Assembly (NCBI RefSeq): GCF_029893085.1
Contig: NZ_JARXWI010000002.1
Coordinates: 186,001 to 250,000 of the forward strand
Reading direction: 5' to 3'
DNA from: Parabacteroides sp. PFB2-10
GTDB taxonomy: Bacteria; Bacteroidota; Bacteroidia; Bacteroidales; Tannerellaceae
DNA: 64,000 nucleotides
Position numbers and translations under genes: made by a program
Notes under the pieces: generated by a model
Databases searched by the model: none
What the model was told of the DNA's origin: nothing
Seen by the model: the letters and a program-made list of their open reading frames with translations, nothing else
Part shown: piece after piece, positions 34,477-42,543 of the stretch
Numbering within the stretch: the stretch's first letter is position 1
Layout of the letters: each line of letters opens with the position of its first letter

Positions 34477-35151
34477 ATCCTTTATTTTCAGGATATTATA
34501 AGAAGTATCCGTATCGTACACATCGCTACCATCCACCTTTTTAATATACTTCACCACCAGAATGGTAAGAGGGAGAATGATGATCTCGTAAAGGGATTTA
34601 AGCAGTGCCTGCGTCCCAATCAACACAAACAGCTCGGGTAGGGGAATTAATCCGATAAAAGCTATCGGGAAGAAAATCAACGAATCCGCACTTTCGCCAA
34701 CCAAGGTAGAAACAACCGCCCGAAGCGAAAAGTGTTTTCCCTTCGCAGCCACCTTCATCTTGCTCATAATAAAGGCATTAAGAAACGAGCCAACCAGAAA
34801 AGCCACCAAACTGGCCACAGCGATACGCGGTGCCATGCCGAATACGAAATTAAAACTTTCTTCGCCTTCCCAATAAGGCGCAGCCGGCAGATGAATAGCT
34901 ATCTGCGCGAAAATAATCACTAAAAAATTGGAGGCAAATCCGCTCCAGATAATCAATCGGGTCTTTTTATACCCCCAGACTTCAGCAATACAGTCATTGA
35001 TGATGTACGAGATGGGAAAAACGATTAAACCGGCGGTAGCGGTGATACCAAACACTTGCACGACTTTGGTTTCAAGCAAGTTGGCTGCCACAAGGCAGAT
35101 GTTGAAGAGAATACCCAACAGCATGAAGGGTACAGAAACTTTTTTTTGCAT
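34471..35151 (-). CDS. Queuosine precursor transporter (YhhQ/VUT family)
   Basis: 226 residues, six predicted membrane helices. Family marks: LVAANLLETKVVQVFGITATAGLIVFPISYIINDCIAEVWGYKKTRLIIW, FVFGMAPRIAVASLVAFLVGSFLNAFIMSKMK and LVGESADSLIFFPIAFIG. YhhQ imports queuine precursors (preQ0/preQ1) for tRNA modification. No riboswitch is visible in front of it. -7 box at 35192-35199; converges with the HAD gene. Confidence 0.93.
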   Translation of the reverse strand: MQKKVSVPFMLLGILFNICLVAANLLETKVVQVFGITATAGLIVFPISYIINDCIAEVWGYKKTRLIIWSGFASNFLVIIFAQIAIHLPAAPYWEGEESFNFVFGMAPRIAVASLVAFLVGSFLNAFIMSKMKVAAKGKHFSLRAVVSTLVGESADSLIFFPIAFIGLIPLPELFVLIGTQALLKSLYEIIILPLTILVVKYIKKVDGSDVYDTDTSYNILKIKDL

Positions 35152-35191
35152 GTTTTCTTGTTTTTAACGAGGTTTATCAAGCACTCGGCTA

Positions 35192-35199
35192 CAAAGGTA
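35192..35199 (-). promoter_or_regulatory. -7 box for YhhQ-like gene
   Basis: TACCTTTG on the minus strand, 41 bp upstream of the ATG at 35151. Confidence 0.45.
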
Positions 35200-35216
35200 G
35201 TGATTATTTTCTTTTT

Positions 35217-35381
35217 CTTGAACCAGGATTTCGCTGATTGGATGATTTTCCAGATGTGATTAGGCTGATTTTAATGATTTACAGGATTGCTTCTATAGCT
35301 TAGAGGCAATCCTTGTAAATCTGATTAATCTTAAGAAATCACATCCGGAAAATCCCCAAATCAGCGAAATCCTGGTTCAAG
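35217..35381. repeat. 165-bp nested palindrome
   Basis: Outer arms are a perfect 23-bp inverted repeat (35217-35239 with 35359-35381). Inner complementary pairs follow in order: GGATGATTTTCC with GGAAAATCC, ATGTGATT with AATCACAT, and ATTTAC-AGGATTGC with GCAATCCTTGTAAAT (~35276-35290 with 35306-35320). The whole can fold into one long interrupted hairpin or cruciform. Confidence 0.9.
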
Positions 35382-35387
35382 ACGATT

Positions 35388-35520
35388 TGACAAATTGTCA
35401 AAATCACGGGAGTTTTTTTCCGAAACCCCGGGATTTTGGAGACAAACTCCCGGGAGAAACATTTTTTAACGTATCATATTGTAAAGCAAAATGGCAATTT
35501 TGCTATCATTTTGTCAAAAT
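35388..35520 (+). repeat. Diverged partial copy of the 175-bp element (copy D)
   Basis: Shares the core ACAAACTCCCGGGAGAAACA and TTTTTAACGTAT (35441-35474) and the GCAAAA...TTTTGC hairpin with copies A-C, but has different ends (TTGTCAAAAT-type). Confidence 0.7.
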
Positions 35521-35627
35521 AGGTTTCGGGCTTTAAGTGGCTCTATGAGTTCAAAATCGTAGTTTTGTATAATTACGATTATGTTTAATTGCGTTTTCGA
35601 AATAGATATTCGTCTTCCCCTACGCAC

Positions 35628-35667
35628 AAAAAAAAAATCCGTATACAACTTCACAGCCATATACGGA
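35628..35667 (-). terminator. Terminator of the universal stress protein gene
   Basis: Read on the minus strand: an 8-bp stem TCCGTATA / TATACGGA (35667-35660 with 35645-35638) followed by ten T residues. It lies about 115 bp past the stop codon. Confidence 0.75.
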
Positions 35668-35689
35668 CAAACAAATAACAAACTCTACT

Positions 35690-35745
35690 TATATGAAAAA
35701 ACAAATACTACTAACAAATTCTTTCATATAGAACAAAGTAGTATT
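35690..35745 (-). repeat. Interleaved inverted repeats (possible pseudoknot) in a 3' UTR
   Basis: TATATGAAA (35690-35698) pairs with TTTCATATA (35722-35730); AATACTACT (35704-35712) pairs with AGTAGTATT (35737-35745). The order A-B-A'-B' is that of an H-type pseudoknot. It lies between the stop of the stress protein gene and its terminator. Confidence 0.75.
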
Positions 35746-35781
35746 GGAAATGTTCATTTGTAAAAATATTTTTTTACTTGT

Positions 35782-36897
35782 TCATACGTGCATCACCAAT
35801 AAAGGCGTATCCGTATGGAACAACATCTTCCGGGCAATGCTCGGATTGAACATACGTGCCAGGATATTGCGACGTTGCGTACTCAGCGCAATCATCTCAA
35901 TTTCATTTTCCCTGACAAATTTTTCGACAGCCAATAACAGGTCGCCATCTGCCAGTACATTATGCACAATATTCGCATCCGGGTATTGTTTTTTAAAGTA
36001 TTCCTCCACCCCAGTCAGCCGGATCTCATTCCATTCATCCTTGCTTGTCGATATGTTAAACAGATGGATGCGGAAGTTAAATTCCTTCATAAGATCCATG
36101 AATTTATCAAATATGACCAGGTCGCGTTGATTGAAAGAGGTCGCAAACGCAATATTATGCACAAGATCCAGGTTTCGGAACCTAACATTCTCAGGCACAG
36201 CCAGAATAGGAACCTTAACCGCCTCAAACACCTCACCCGTTACGCTACCGATCAGATCCACCTCTTTCTGGTTTTTCCCACGTGTACCCATGACAATCAA
36301 TGTCGGATGATATTCTTTGCTATAGGCTACAATCTCCTCTTCCGGCAAGCCTTCCCGCAGAATGTAGTTATACTTCACCCTTGGCAGCTCTCCAGCCTCT
36401 ATCTTCCTGTTTATCAGCGTGCAAAGATTGTCCATATCCTTCTGCACCCGTTGCATAATATGATGCACAGATTCTTCTTCATTAACCTGATAGGCCAGGG
36501 TATCGCCCATCGGTATGGCCGAAGGGAAATAGGGACTGAAATAGGCATGCATAATCATGACTTCCGCCTGAATCGTATAGGCATAATTGAGACCTATCTC
36601 ACAGGCTTTAATCGAATAATCGGAGAAGTCGACCGGTACCAGGATCTTTTTCCGCTTATCTTCTACTTTCACTTCGGCTTCTTTCGGTTCATCCAGCCAG
36701 TGGCTATCTTCTATAATCCGCAGAGCATGAGGCAGATCACTCTCTTTAATGCGTACCCTCACTCCTGCTGAAACAACCGGTTGAATCTGATTTACATTGT
36801 GAATATACACATCGATGCCTTCCGTTTCCAATAATGTCTTTAAAATTTGTGCTTTTTCATAGGTATGAATAGCAACTGTAACCAATTTTTCTTCCAT
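35782..36897 (-). CDS. Universal stress protein with N-terminal DUF2007-like domain
   Basis: 371 residues in three parts. Residues 1-~70 (VAIHTYEKAQILKTLLETEGIDVYIHNVNQIQPVVSAGVRVRIKESDLPHALRII) resemble the DUF2007 'putative signal transducing' domain. Residues ~85-235 are a UspA fold with KKILVPVDFSDYSIKAC and the ATP-binding pattern VMGTRGKNQKEVDLIGSVTGEVFE. Residues ~245-371 form a second, more degenerate Usp fold ending IALSTQRRNILARMFNPSIARKMLFHTDTPLLVMHV. The first Usp unit is thus a likely nucleotide binder. Stress role is known for the family only. Its 3' UTR carries a possible pseudoknot. Confidence 0.9.
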   Translation of the reverse strand: MEEKLVTVAIHTYEKAQILKTLLETEGIDVYIHNVNQIQPVVSAGVRVRIKESDLPHALRIIEDSHWLDEPKEAEVKVEDKRKKILVPVDFSDYSIKACEIGLNYAYTIQAEVMIMHAYFSPYFPSAIPMGDTLAYQVNEEESVHHIMQRVQKDMDNLCTLINRKIEAGELPRVKYNYILREGLPEEEIVAYSKEYHPTLIVMGTRGKNQKEVDLIGSVTGEVFEAVKVPILAVPENVRFRNLDLVHNIAFATSFNQRDLVIFDKFMDLMKEFNFRIHLFNISTSKDEWNEIRLTGVEEYFKKQYPDANIVHNVLADGDLLLAVEKFVRENEIEMIALSTQRRNILARMFNPSIARKMLFHTDTPLLVMHV

Positions 36898-37015
36898 AAG
36901 GCTTTACGTTTTTTTATAAAACAAATAGGATATACATATAGTTCTTACATGAAAGTCCCAAAGCATTCATTTAGTTTGCATTGGGACTTCTATGATTTGA
37001 TTATTTTATTAAAAA

Positions 37016-37291
37016 TTACTCTTCAGAAACAACAGGCTGCGGACGACTTTCCGCTAAAATCTGCTGAGCACGTTCATATATGGTTGTATCATCTAAAACC
37101 ACAATGCCTCCACCTGGTCCTGGTTCTATATGAATACCACAGCTTTTACCATCCTTGAAATTCTGCCCTCCGAAATAGTTGCGCACGGTCTCTACAGAGA
37201 TACCTAATTCATCGGCCATGCGATGAATACTTCCGTCAGGCAGGCTGTCTTTCAAACGTCTTAACTCGTTAAATGTGATTGTCTTTGTCAT
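37016..37291 (-). CDS. Small HTH DNA-binding protein
   Basis: 91 residues. ITFNELRRLKDSLPDGSIHRMADELGISVETVRNYFGGQNF forms a helix-turn-helix of the kind that reads MADELGISVETVRNYF as its second and third helices. It is followed by GIHIEPGPGGGIVVLDDTTIYERAQQIL, a Gly-rich strand and helix. This compact protein is conserved in Bacteroidetes without a named function. Its size and composition suggest a sequence-specific or nucleoid-associated regulator. Stands alone between the stress protein and PAP2 genes. Confidence 0.8.
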   Translation of the reverse strand: MTKTITFNELRRLKDSLPDGSIHRMADELGISVETVRNYFGGQNFKDGKSCGIHIEPGPGGGIVVLDDTTIYERAQQILAESRPQPVVSEE

Positions 37292-37406
37292 GGTGCTATT
37301 TTTCTAATTAAATGATTACTTGTACAGATCAATAATGTACGAACTTAAGGATTATCCACCAGTGGAACAAATTCCTTATCCCTTAATTAACATGCTTTAC
37401 GGCATT

Positions 37407-38114
37407 TTATACATCTCTTAATAAATTAACCAACTGGACATTTAAGAGCATGATGATCCCTACGGTAACGAGAATGGCGATCACGATCATTCGTTCACGC
37501 CTGACAGAATATAAAGAGGAGGCCGGGGGTACCTCTCTCCCACCCCTTCCTATGATTTTCACTCGTACACGTGAATAAATCACATAGACCAAAAAGCCAA
37601 ATCCGATCCCGACAAGCGCACCGGGAATAATATCCGAAATAAAATGAACACCCAGGTAAATACGTGTATAGGCGGTGATAAACGCCCAGATAAAAATAGT
37701 AGTCGAGAATAGCGGACGGTAGCGAAACAATAATGTCATAAACATTGCGAAACCAAAGGCATTGGCCGCATGGCTCGATATGAAGCCATATCGCCCACCC
37801 CGGTATCCGAACACCGTATCTACCTCATCCATAAAGGCTGGATGATGAGTCGGACGCAGACGCATAAAGGTCGGCTTAATAAAATGGGAAGCAAACTGGT
37901 CACAAAGGGTGACCACCAAGGCAATGGCGATAAGAATCAGAATCGATTCACGCCAGTCTTTCTTATACACCAGGAGGAAAATAATGACAACAGCCAATGG
38001 CAGCCAAACTATTTTCCCCGAATACAACCACATAAAGTGATCCCAAAAGGTGGAATTACTACCGTTAAGAGCTAAGAATAGTTCGCGTTCGTAGTCTAAA
38101 ATTTTTTCGAGCAT
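37407..38114 (-). CDS. PAP2-family membrane phosphatase
   Basis: 235 residues with several membrane helices and the three PAP2 phosphatase motifs: KPTFMRLRPTHH (K-x6-R-P), SSHAANAFGF (P-S-G-H equivalent, here S-S-H) and RIYLGVHFISDIIPG (S-R-x5-H-x3-D equivalent, with R-x5-H-x3-D kept). It probably dephosphorylates lipid phosphates such as undecaprenyl pyrophosphate, lipid A or phosphatidylglycerol phosphate. It lies 27 bp after batE on the same strand and may be read through from the bat operon. Confidence 0.92.
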   Translation of the reverse strand: MLEKILDYERELFLALNGSNSTFWDHFMWLYSGKIVWLPLAVVIIFLLVYKKDWRESILILIAIALVVTLCDQFASHFIKPTFMRLRPTHHPAFMDEVDTVFGYRGGRYGFISSHAANAFGFAMFMTLLFRYRPLFSTTIFIWAFITAYTRIYLGVHFISDIIPGALVGIGFGFLVYVIYSRVRVKIIGRGGREVPPASSLYSVRRERMIVIAILVTVGIIMLLNVQLVNLLRDV

Positions 38115-38141
38115 TAGATGTTAGGTGGTTTTTTATGAACA

Positions 38142-38915
38142 TTAAATGATTTCTATATCCTTTTTCTGTATCCATCCTACACTTCCACTCTCCAACTCAA
38201 TTTCGTTCCACTCGCCTATCTCACTTTTAACAGATACTTTCGTTCCTTCATGCAATATAAAAAGATCCGTTCCGCTTGCCGAAGGGGAACTTTTAGCCGT
38301 TACCGTCGGGGTAAACACAATCGCATGGGTGCGGTTGATCAATTCATTCTTTTGATTTCGCGCAAAAATATTGCAAACAATAACTAATACGAGGAAAACA
38401 CATCCCAGGTAAAAGCCAGCCTTCTTCATGCGTATCCAACGGGAGAAGAAGAAAAATAACAAGCACACAATGAAAACCAGAAAGCAGACCACACCCAGTT
38501 TGGCCCATGAATCCGACGAGCCCATATCCTGTATACTGAGAAACCATTTCTTCAGGAAAAACTCCCCGACCGGTTCTATCTGATCGACGGCACGGAGTTT
38601 AGCCATTTGCAGGTTGAAACGGATATCGCTGTCGCCCGGATCAAGTAATAAGGCTCTCTCGTAATTGAGAATAGCCGGCGCTACAAGCCCTGCCTTATAA
38701 TAGGCATTTCCCAGATTATAAAGGATTTGGGATGATTGTCCCTGTTCCGCTAAGATGGATTCATATTTCTCAATTGCTAAAATATAGTCTTCCTGTGTAT
38801 AGGCCGCTTCAGCCTCTTTAATGGCACTCTCCTGTGCAAACAGGGAAAACACCAGACATGGCATAAGCACAAAAAGAATGGTTTTCCGCATGAATATATA
38901 TCGAGCCATTTTCAT
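38142..38915 (-). CDS. batE: BatE: TPR and SH3-like aerotolerance protein
   Basis: 257 residues: signal peptide (ILFVLMPCLVFSLFA-Q), two or three TPR units (AEAAYTQEDYILAIEKYESIL, SQILYNLGNAYYKAGLVAPAILNYERALLLDP), two membrane helices (LGVVCFLVFIVCLLFFFFS and GFYLGCVFLVLVIVCNIF) and a C-terminal bacterial SH3 domain (HEGTKVSVKSEIGEWNEIELESGSVGWIQKKDIE). Last gene of the Bat operon; the ATG at 38915 overlaps the batD stop. ATGs at 38909 and 38891 are alternatives, the last giving the most typical signal peptide. Confidence 0.9.
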   Translation of the reverse strand: MKMARYIFMRKTILFVLMPCLVFSLFAQESAIKEAEAAYTQEDYILAIEKYESILAEQGQSSQILYNLGNAYYKAGLVAPAILNYERALLLDPGDSDIRFNLQMAKLRAVDQIEPVGEFFLKKWFLSIQDMGSSDSWAKLGVVCFLVFIVCLLFFFFSRWIRMKKAGFYLGCVFLVLVIVCNIFARNQKNELINRTHAIVFTPTVTAKSSPSASGTDLFILHEGTKVSVKSEIGEWNEIELESGSVGWIQKKDIEII

Positions 38916-40762
38916 TACTTTTTAATTGTATTTTCCATTTTACCAATTGCATCCACCGTCTGTCCATAGATCCTATCCATAGCATCCGGCGCCTGAGAAG
39001 GAGCATAACGCGCAAACTCACAATCGTTAAGGATAGCCATAAACTCGCTGATAAGCTCATCCCCTACTCCATATTTCGACAATTCATTGGCCACATTATC
39101 TTTGGTAAGATCCGATTGAGGGATATTCAATTTATCGCTTAAATAGCCCCATAAAGCACGAAGTACCTCTTCATAGAATGCTTCTTTCTTATTCTCTTTC
39201 AAAAGCTTACCTGCATTTTTCAAACGTTTTACAGCCATTCTATTGGCTCTTTTGGTACGTTTCAATGCGATATTGGCATTTTCTTTCATCTGCTTCCGGT
39301 ATATAAAGAAGAAGACAATGAAAAGCAATGCAGGAACAATATAAGAAAGGTAAAACAATAATGAGCCATAGAACAGGCTTTCCTGCGACTCAAAGTGGAT
39401 ACCTTTCACTTTCAGATAACGAATATCCTGTCCCAAGAAACGAACGCTTTCCCGGTTATTATAATTTGTTACGGCAGGGCTATTTTCGCCCTCTTCGCCC
39501 CGTTCTACCTTCAATGTATAGGATTCGGATGTAAGCGTTTTGTAGGTAGCCGATTTAGGATCAAAATAAGAGAAACGAATCGCCGGTATTTCAAACTCCC
39601 CACCAAAGCGAGGGATAGCCATGTATTCAATCGTCTTTGAGCCGGAGACGCCACCCGTCGACACCCGTGTATCGACAGATATTTTCGGATCATAGATATC
39701 AAAATCATTGGGAAATTTCACTTCCGGATTCTTCATCAGACGAATATTTCCCGTTCCGCTGATCTTAGTCGTTATGGTGACGGCTTCGTTTGCTTTCAGT
39801 TCAGTGGCATTGATATTGGTATTCATAGTGAAGTTACCTACGGCACCCGAAAAATCGGCCGGTTTCCCACTGGGCAAAGGTTTGACATCAATCGTAACCG
39901 GAGAGGTTGTCAATGTCTTATTAACCGTTCTGGTTTGCGGCCCAAAGAAGTCATCAAAAATACTTTGGCTTCTTTGCTGGATGGGGACACGAATAGCGGC
40001 ATCAAAACTACCTTTCTCTATCGTTATCTTTCCGGTTCGTTGTGGGAAAAGTATTACCTGATAAAGTGTAACTGCTTGATAATTCCTGCCATTATATTGT
40101 TCTAGAACAGCATTCTTTTGCTCTGGCAACTCAATATCCTGTTTATGAAAGCCTTCAAATTCCGGGAATTTATAATTGGTAACAGAAGGCCAACGTGTGA
40201 AATAGAGCTTAAAGGTGACCAAAAAACCTTCCTGTTCGTACACATTATTCCGCGAAACAATCATCCGCATAAAGATATCATTATCAGATACGCCTGTCGA
40301 AGAAGCGGAAGCTCCATTTTGTTGCCCGCTCTGCTGTCCGGCATCACTTGTTTTATCCGGTGGTAATACTTTAATAGATAGTTCATTGGATGTATACGTC
40401 GAATTGGCTACTTTAATGGTTGCAGCAGGGATCTTAAAAGTCCCCTCCGCTTTTGCCATTAGGATATAGGTATAACTGATAGTCAATTCATCAGATCGTT
40501 TTCCATTGACAAATGAGGTGCTTTGGGAAGTCATCTGCGAAGGTCCCATCAGTACATCAAAGTCAGCCGGATGCTGCACCCGCAGGTCTTTTGCCTCCGA
40601 ATTGATCGTATAGACAACCTTAAATTGTGATCCTGCTACTACGGCCTCCGGTGCGAGGGCTTTAAATTCTACCTGCGCAAACAAGGACACACCGGACACG
40701 ACAAATAGTATAAATAAGAAAATCAAATTCCTTCGTATATATTTCATATGCTTGTATCTCAT
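38915..40762 (-). CDS. batD: BatD: aerotolerance membrane protein
   Basis: 615 residues, the largest Bat protein. A signal peptide is followed by tandem beta-sandwich (Oxygen_tol) domains: VEFKALAPEAVVAGSQFKVVYTINSEAKDLRVQ, LLGPSQMTSQSTSF-type stretch and IEYMAIPRFGGEFEIPAIRFSYFDPKSATYKTL. A single C-terminal membrane helix (LLFYLSYIVPALLFIVFFFIY) leads to a cytoplasmic coiled tail. BatD is thought to scaffold BatA/BatB in the periplasm. Two start codons are possible (40762, 40747). Operon position after batC is standard. Confidence 0.92.
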   Translation of the reverse strand: MRYKHMKYIRRNLIFLFILFVVSGVSLFAQVEFKALAPEAVVAGSQFKVVYTINSEAKDLRVQHPADFDVLMGPSQMTSQSTSFVNGKRSDELTISYTYILMAKAEGTFKIPAATIKVANSTYTSNELSIKVLPPDKTSDAGQQSGQQNGASASSTGVSDNDIFMRMIVSRNNVYEQEGFLVTFKLYFTRWPSVTNYKFPEFEGFHKQDIELPEQKNAVLEQYNGRNYQAVTLYQVILFPQRTGKITIEKGSFDAAIRVPIQQRSQSIFDDFFGPQTRTVNKTLTTSPVTIDVKPLPSGKPADFSGAVGNFTMNTNINATELKANEAVTITTKISGTGNIRLMKNPEVKFPNDFDIYDPKISVDTRVSTGGVSGSKTIEYMAIPRFGGEFEIPAIRFSYFDPKSATYKTLTSESYTLKVERGEEGENSPAVTNYNNRESVRFLGQDIRYLKVKGIHFESQESLFYGSLLFYLSYIVPALLFIVFFFIYRKQMKENANIALKRTKRANRMAVKRLKNAGKLLKENKKEAFYEEVLRALWGYLSDKLNIPQSDLTKDNVANELSKYGVGDELISEFMAILNDCEFARYAPSQAPDAMDRIYGQTVDAIGKMENTIKK

Positions 40763-40774
40763 TTTGCTACAAAG

Positions 40775-41506
40775 TTACCATTCTTTTTCTGTTCTGCGAC
40801 GCTGCTGTTGTTGCTGCTGTGCTTTTTTCACCTTCTCCTGCGTATCTTTTTCATCTTGCAGGAAGGCATCCAGAATTTGCTGTGCGTTATCCTGGCTCAT
40901 TTGCTCATTGGACTGCTGTTCTTCCTGGGTCTTATCCTCTTTTTGATCATCCGGATTTTGCTGTTGCTGCTGCTGATCCTGGTTTTGATCCTGATTCTCT
41001 TCTTGTTCTTCCTGATTATCCTGACTCTGATCCTCGTTCTGTTGATCTTCAAGTAGTTTTTGTGCTAAAGCCAGGTTATAACGTGTCTCTTCATCGTTAG
41101 GATTCAGGCGCAGCGATTGTTTATAGAACTCAATGCTTTTGACATAATCTTTTTCTTTCATAGCAATATTTCCCATATTATGGAATACCTCTGCTGCACG
41201 CTCCTGCCCTCCTTTGACACCAATCATCTGTTGCGCCTGTCCGGCAAGCATTTCATATTGTTGGGCTGCCTCTTCGTATTTTTCTTGTTTGTAAAGAACA
41301 TTCCCCAGGTTATAGTTTCCCTCCAGCGAACGGGGATTCACATCCATACTCTTCCGGTAGGCTATTTCCGCTTCATTCAGTTGTTCTTTTGCAAAAAGCT
41401 TATTTCCCGCCCGTACGTTCTTCCGCTCTTCTTTCTGAGCAAACAATACCCCATGACAGAGAAACAGGGCTACTATCAACCATCCTATCTTTTTCATCTG
41501 TTTCAT
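40775..41506 (-). CDS. batC: BatC: TPR aerotolerance protein
   Basis: 243 residues: signal peptide ending LFA-Q, about three TPRs (AGNKLFAKEQLNEAEIAYRKSMDVNP, GNYNLGNVLYKQEKYEEAAQQYEML, HNMGNIAMKEKDYVKSIEFYKQSLRLNP), then a long Gln/Glu/Asp-rich tail (about residues 165-243) with runs of five or six Gln. The tail is low-complexity and probably disordered. BatB-BatC association is reported for the family. It starts 9 bp after batB. Confidence 0.92.
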   Translation of the reverse strand: MKQMKKIGWLIVALFLCHGVLFAQKEERKNVRAGNKLFAKEQLNEAEIAYRKSMDVNPRSLEGNYNLGNVLYKQEKYEEAAQQYEMLAGQAQQMIGVKGGQERAAEVFHNMGNIAMKEKDYVKSIEFYKQSLRLNPNDEETRYNLALAQKLLEDQQNEDQSQDNQEEQEENQDQNQDQQQQQQNPDDQKEDKTQEEQQSNEQMSQDNAQQILDAFLQDEKDTQEKVKKAQQQQQQRRRTEKEW

Positions 41507-41514
41507 CCTTCTAC

Positions 41515-42531
41515 TTATGAAAATAGTCTGACTTTTCTGAACACCCGGTTCTTCCGGTCTAACGTCAGTAATTCAACAATTAAAAGAAACAATACAATCC
41601 ATGCCAGTAATTGGAACTGTTCGTTATACTCCGAATAGACCTTACTGTCAAGTTCTGCTTTATTCATCTTTTCAATCTCATTCTGAACCGCTTTCAGAGC
41701 CGAATTCGTATTATCCGCCCTGACATACATTCCACTTCCTGCCGCCGCAATTTCCTGGCACATTTGCTCATTCAATTTCGTAACGACTACCGTTCCCTCT
41801 TTGTCTTTCAGGAAATTATTCCCTCCTACCGGAATGGGAACACCCTGAGTAGAACCAATGCCGACAATATTGATATGAATCCCTCTTTCGGCCGCCTTTT
41901 TAGCCGCTCCGATGGCATCATCTTCGTGATTTTCTCCATCCGTAATCAACAGAATAGTCTTATCGGATGCCTCATTCGGTGTAAATGACCGCAAAGCCAG
42001 ATTGATAGCAGCTCCTATAGCCGTCCCCTGACTCGATACCATGGAGGGATTAATCGACGAGAGAAACATCTTTGCGGAAGCATAGTCGGACGTAATGGGC
42101 AACTGCGTAAAGGCATCTCCGGCAAAAACAATTAGTCCCACTTTATCATTTGTAAAACCATCTGTCAACCGTGAAAGCATCTGCTTGGCTTTCTCCAGGC
42201 GATTGGGAGCTACATCTTCTGCCAACATAGAATTGGAAACGTCCAGACACACCATAATCTCAACACCCTGCCGTTTAACCGTTTCCAACTTGGAGCCAAA
42301 CTGTGGACCAGCTATCACAAAAATCATAATAGCTATCGCACTAAACGATAACCAGAATTTCAGATGTTGTCTTTTAGGCGACACCTCTGGCATCAACTCC
42401 GACAACAAGGCCGGGTTCCCGTATCGCTTAATAGCTTTCCTCTTCGACGTCATCGAATAGATATAAAACCCTATCAGTACGGGAAGTATAAATAGTAAAT
42501 AAAGATAATCCGGATTAGCAAAACGAAACAT
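41515..42531 (-). CDS. batB: BatB: von Willebrand factor A membrane protein
   Basis: 338 residues: two N-terminal membrane helices, a vWA domain (about 90-280) and a C-terminal helix (FQLLAWIVLFLLIVELLTL). The MIDAS motif is intact: CLDVSNSM (D-x-S-x-S), a Thr in SSQGTAIGAA and an Asp in LITDGENHEDD. vWA domains of this type bind partner proteins through a metal. Lies directly after batA, with the same architecture as its product. Confidence 0.93.
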   Translation of the reverse strand: MFRFANPDYLYLLFILPVLIGFYIYSMTSKRKAIKRYGNPALLSELMPEVSPKRQHLKFWLSFSAIAIMIFVIAGPQFGSKLETVKRQGVEIMVCLDVSNSMLAEDVAPNRLEKAKQMLSRLTDGFTNDKVGLIVFAGDAFTQLPITSDYASAKMFLSSINPSMVSSQGTAIGAAINLALRSFTPNEASDKTILLITDGENHEDDAIGAAKKAAERGIHINIVGIGSTQGVPIPVGGNNFLKDKEGTVVVTKLNEQMCQEIAAAGSGMYVRADNTNSALKAVQNEIEKMNKAELDSKVYSEYNEQFQLLAWIVLFLLIVELLTLDRKNRVFRKVRLFS

Positions 42532-42543
42532 AAGCCTTTTCTT

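Larger units (their letters stand above)
35152..35781. other. Intergenic region packed with palindromes
   Basis: 630 bp without a gene. From left: YhhQ -7 box (35192-35199), a 165-bp nested palindrome (35217-35381), a diverged partial copy of the 175-bp repeat (core 35441-35474), a minus-strand terminator (35628-35667), and two interleaved 9-bp inverted repeats (35690-35745). Open frames across it are short and lack protein features. Confidence 0.85.

Noticed and set aside
35962-36771. 269-codon frame antisense to the universal stress protein gene
   Set aside because: It mirrors the real gene's codon pattern on the other strand and has no recognisable domain; the Usp protein on the minus strand is convincing.
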